From Thiotrichales bacterium (GTDB taxonomy: Bacteria; Pseudomonadota; Gammaproteobacteria; CAZUMV01), in assembly GCA_012961935.1 (NCBI GenBank), contig DTYI01000133.1, forward strand, positions 1 through 43,323: a stretch of 43,323 bases of DNA, read 5' to 3'. Every line of letters begins with the position of its first letter. The first letter of the stretch is position 1. Made by a program: the position numbers and the translations under genes. Of this stretch, positions 40,413 to 43,323 are shown one piece after another. The notes beneath the pieces are model-generated. The model searched no databases. It had not been told where the DNA came from and saw nothing but the letters and a program-made list of their open reading frames with translations.

Positions 40413-42377
40413 TTATTTTCGGCGCAGCTCCACACGCCGGTTTTGCGCGCGCCCTGCTGCACTGGCGTTGCTCGCAACAGGTTGGTCCGGGCCATATCCA
40501 TAAGCGCTCAGGCGTTCGGCCGCGATGCCCTGCCCAATCAGATAATCTTTTACGGCATTCGCACGAGTTGCAGAAAGAGCAATATTGAGTTCCCTTGAGC
40601 CTGTGTTGTCAGTATGGCCTGCGACCTCAATGTTTAGATTATCATTTTGTTTGAGAATCGTAGCCACGCGATCCAGCACTACCAGTGACTCGGCAGTAAA
40701 ATCGGCTGAACCGCTCTGGAAGTTAACGCCTTCCAGTGTAATGGTTGCCTCGGCGTGACAGCCGACCTCGTCCGCCTGTTTCCCGTCGGGTGTGCCTGGG
40801 CATAAATCAAGCCGATCCACGATGCCATCCAGATCCGTATCCGGCTCACAACCTTTTGCATTGACGCTGACTCCAGAACTGGTGTCAGGACAAATATCCA
40901 TTGCATCAGCCACACCATCCCCATCGCTATCGGTTGTCATTTTCTCCAGTTTGCTTTGTGCTTGTTGAGCTTTTTCCATTTCAGCTTTCAGTGTCTGGTT
41001 TTCATTTTCCAGACTGATGATCCGCTGATTCAGCGCTTCACTATTTCCCTGGCAGGTTTTGAGCTCATCCTTTAAATCAGACAGTTGTTGGAGTTGCTGT
41101 TCAAGTTGCTGGATTTTTGCATTGGCCGCTGCCAGTGATTCAGTTCGGGCCTGCAATTCACTCTCATTCTTTTGCAGTGATGCGGTTAATTCCTGGGTCG
41201 CCTGTTGCGAATGTTTGCTGGCTTCAAGCTGCGCAGTGAGTTGTGCCTGTTCGGTCTCCTTTGCCTGTAGCGCATTTTGTAGTTGCGCAATTTCCGCATC
41301 TTTGGTTTCAATCATGGCCTTGAGGTCGCCTGACTGTTTCTGGGCGACAGCCAGTTGCTCCTGCATGGCTTTGTAGTCTGTGCTCATGCTGGCGAGCCTG
41401 TCACGCGCATCCCGGCTGGCCGCTTTTAGCCCGGTCATCATGGATTCAATATTATTAAAACGCATCTTCATAGCGCCGATTTCGTCTTCGCGATCAGCCA
41501 CAGCCTTTTTCAGTCTGCTGATTTCTTCTGATTGTGTTTGTGCTTCTGTGATAGTGGCCTGAGCTGTTTCGAGATTGCCCTGTTGTTGGTGATGGCTTTG
41601 TCTGAGTTGATCCAGCTCTTGTTGCAAGGAAGTCATTTGGTTTTGTAACTGATCACGCTCAGCTTCCAGTTGGGAAAATGCTGCTTGTTGTTGCTGATTT
41701 TGCTCTGAGAGATTTTTTTCGGCTGAAGCCTGGTTTGTCTTCAGGACATTCAATTCGTCAAGCAAGGTCTGGTGCGCGGCCAACGCCTGATCCCGTTCTG
41801 CCGATAACGCCCCGAGCTGATCTTGTAATTGGTCGCGCTCTGCGGTTAATGCAGCCATGCTGGCTTCAATCAGGCTTAACTGTACAAGATTATCCTGCCG
41901 GGGTTGTGGCTGTTGAATACCCTGCAGGCTGTTTCTCAGATGCATGTTTTCTGTTTCCAGAGCCTGTAATCGTCGATTCAGATGCTGTAACTGCTGCTCC
42001 AGCATCTGACTGCGAGCATTTGGTTGGGGGGTGGATGGGTGCATGGGCGGCGGCACACGCGGGTCAGGAAAAACAGGCTCCGGTGGGTGTGCAGGAAAAA
42101 AGTCTGACCAGGGAGGAATGGGCATAGGCCGGGGTGGAGGGGCGAAACTCCCGCGTGGTCCTGGGCCAAAGTGGTATCGTGGTTCGTCTAATGCTTCCCA
42201 GGGTGGTTCCGGTAAAAATGGTGGCTCGAATGCCGGGCCTGCAGAAAATCTGTCTGGGAATGGTTCCGGAAAGAAAGGCTCAGGAAAGCTACTATCATTC
42301 TGCTCGCCGGAATGAGCCAATGTGGTTGTTAGCGGTACCAGTATAAGAGCCAGTATCAGTGGTGTGACTTTTAACAT
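40413..42377 (-). CDS. Coiled-coil OmpA-family protein with TSP3 repeats
   Basis: Large envelope protein of 654 residues. A signal peptide (ILALILVPLTTTLAHS) is followed by about 100 Pro/Phe-rich residues (FPEPFFPEPF), then about 350 residues of heptad-rich coiled coil (MLEQQLQHLNRRLQALETEN onward). Two calcium-binding TSP3-like repeats (DSDGDGVADAMDICP, DTDLDGIVDRLDLCPGTP) lead to a C-terminal OmpA domain with peptidoglycan-binding AGHTDNTGSRELNIALSATRA and AQNRRVELR. It probably anchors to peptidoglycan and projects a rod. No barrel is present, so outer-membrane insertion is doubtful. Confidence 0.88.
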   Translation of the reverse strand: MLKVTPLILALILVPLTTTLAHSGEQNDSSFPEPFFPEPFPDRFSAGPAFEPPFLPEPPWEALDEPRYHFGPGPRGSFAPPPRPMPIPPWSDFFPAHPPEPVFPDPRVPPPMHPSTPQPNARSQMLEQQLQHLNRRLQALETENMHLRNSLQGIQQPQPRQDNLVQLSLIEASMAALTAERDQLQDQLGALSAERDQALAAHQTLLDELNVLKTNQASAEKNLSEQNQQQQAAFSQLEAERDQLQNQMTSLQQELDQLRQSHHQQQGNLETAQATITEAQTQSEEISRLKKAVADREDEIGAMKMRFNNIESMMTGLKAASRDARDRLASMSTDYKAMQEQLAVAQKQSGDLKAMIETKDAEIAQLQNALQAKETEQAQLTAQLEASKHSQQATQELTASLQKNESELQARTESLAAANAKIQQLEQQLQQLSDLKDELKTCQGNSEALNQRIISLENENQTLKAEMEKAQQAQSKLEKMTTDSDGDGVADAMDICPDTSSGVSVNAKGCEPDTDLDGIVDRLDLCPGTPDGKQADEVGCHAEATITLEGVNFQSGSADFTAESLVVLDRVATILKQNDNLNIEVAGHTDNTGSRELNIALSATRANAVKDYLIGQGIAAERLSAYGYGPDQPVASNASAAGRAQNRRVELRRK

Positions 42378-42671
42378 TGAGGGCCTCCCGGTTATTTTGT
42401 TTGCCGGGATTATATGGGATATGGATTCGTTTGACGAATAGCATATAGCATTGTGAACTACTTAACGGTATGGCGATGTCTACTGCTGTACTCTACCAAC
42501 GCATAACCATTTGACTGGAATTTCATACAAGAAATCAACTGGATAGAGTGTTGTGTTCATTATCTATGCTAGACTTTGGCCGAACTTCCGGGAAGCGGCA
42601 GTAAAACGATAACCAGAAGTACAGTGAAATTTGGTTCATCAGCCACGAATAAATAAGAGAGTAACAGGAAC

Positions 42672-43184
42672 ATGAGAAAATTTTTAAAGCCTATTGCCCC
42701 AATTTTAGCAAGCGTTATGCTTTTGCAGGGTTGTCAAGGAGACGGTGATGCAGCGCCTGTAGGCAGCACATTAACGATTGCTCCGTCAGAAGTAACCTGG
42801 ACTATCTCAAATCCTGGTGCCTGTGACCCAAACGTCTATGCTGATAGATTGTTTGTCATAACTGCGAGTGATCCAACGGGTGCACCGCTGGGTGAGACAG
42901 ACTTACTCATGACGCTGCAATTAGCAGGCAACACATCAAATAGCCCCGTCATGACTTTAATTTCAGATACAGGCAGCGAGCCTGGTGTGGTTGATGCGGG
43001 TGATGAAGTTGTTAGCGATGTGGGTGATGGTGGCTACACTACGAAAACGAATGATGAAGGTATCGCAAAGATCATTGTACGAATGACACTTTCCTGTACT
43101 TACAAAGGAAGTCTGGATGTTTTTGGTTCGGGTGGTTTATTGTTTAATTCCGTTAGTCTTGCTGTGGAAGAAGACGAAGGTTGA
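42672..43184 (+). CDS. Predicted lipoprotein with Ig-like domain
   Basis: Exported lipoprotein of 170 residues. Signal sequence ends in the lipobox MLLQGC (Cys21). The mature part is acidic and beta-rich (SEVTWTISNPGACDPN, YADRLFVITASDPTGAPLGE, GYTTKTNDEGIAKIIVRMTLSC) and recalls a bacterial Ig-like fold; two later Cys may pair. No named family is recognised. AGGA precedes ATG 42672. The 294-bp region upstream shows no other gene, and nothing is seen in 43185-43323. Confidence 0.7.
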   Translation: MRKFLKPIAPILASVMLLQGCQGDGDAAPVGSTLTIAPSEVTWTISNPGACDPNVYADRLFVITASDPTGAPLGETDLLMTLQLAGNTSNSPVMTLISDTGSEPGVVDAGDEVVSDVGDGGYTTKTNDEGIAKIIVRMTLSCTYKGSLDVFGSGGLLFNSVSLAVEEDEG

Positions 43185-43323
43185 TTGAATAAAAGCATTT
43201 ACCCACATTATCGAGCCTGTAAATAATTCTGTGTAACTGCTCGTTATATTATCTCCGCATTTCCACCCACTATCTTCTGCTTGTCACCTATCATTCCTAC
43301 TATTGCCAAACCAACTAAATCTT

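Noticed and set aside
41059-41376. Plus-strand Cys/Ser-rich ORF opposite the coiled-coil region
   Set aside because: Antisense of Gln/Glu-rich heptads gives Cys/Ser-rich nonsense; this is a composition artefact.

Overview
The window looks like chromosomal DNA of a gammaproteobacterium, probably a sulfur-oxidising, respiring, Gram-negative cell. The gammaproteobacterial signs are CmoB, a FimV-type polar hub protein, an IbaG/BolA protein, TrkA-TrkH beside a DUF4390-NtrY-NtrX operon, and OxyR with its regulatory cysteines at the E. coli positions (C199, C208). The sulfur link is a convincing sulfur oxygenase/reductase (SOR) gene at 13705-14652. I see no rRNA, tRNA, CRISPR array, prophage or intact transposase. 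The species cannot be named from the sequence alone.

Layout. 1-401 is non-coding and looks like a dispersed intergenic repeat. 402-2475 (minus) is a two-gene ABC-2 exporter. 2599-10206 (plus) is a tight run: DUF4390 protein, NtrY kinase, NtrX regulator, TrkA, TrkH and a small methyltransferase. The 3' end of the methyltransferase has been rewritten by a palindromic MITE-like element of about 170 bp. 10474-13154 holds three c-type cytochrome genes; two of them diverge from a region with an FNR/Anr-like box. 13203-17260 carries a small membrane protein, a 76-bp inverted repeat, SOR, and the complete AmmeMemoRadiSam trio (AmrS, AmrB, AmrA). A ParDE-type toxin-antitoxin pair, an NhaP-type antiporter and a PPK2 kinase follow.

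20842-24403 encodes a periplasmic polyamine-binding protein directly followed by a membrane GGDEF-EAL protein. No transporter genes accompany it, which is the arrangement of the Vibrio NspS-MbaA polyamine/c-di-GMP sensor. OxyR and a Prx6-type peroxiredoxin come next, each with an OxyR-like half site upstream. 26206-27150 is a decayed patch: a strong terminator, a duplicated leader of about 75 bp, palindromic GGGGTCAGTACC-type repeats and a frameshifted secreted-protein pseudogene.

27172-36673 is mostly housekeeping or conserved-hypothetical: MBL-fold lipoprotein, CmoB, DUF3465, SlyD-like FKBP, an HExxH protein, a barrel-like outer membrane protein, a BPSS1780-like membrane protein, DinB, IbaG, dihydroorotase, DUF924 and a HugZ-like flavin-fold protein. 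36735-42377 (minus) is a cell-envelope block: Kbp-like BON-LysM protein, DUF937 protein, FimV and a large coiled-coil OmpA-domain protein. The window ends with a small lipoprotein.

The best candidates for new biology are the polyamine-binding/GGDEF-EAL pair, SOR next to the AmmeMemoRadiSam genes, the FNR-box cytochrome cluster, and the palindromic element that has become the C-terminus of a gene. Family assignments come from reading motifs in the supplied translations; no database search was run.
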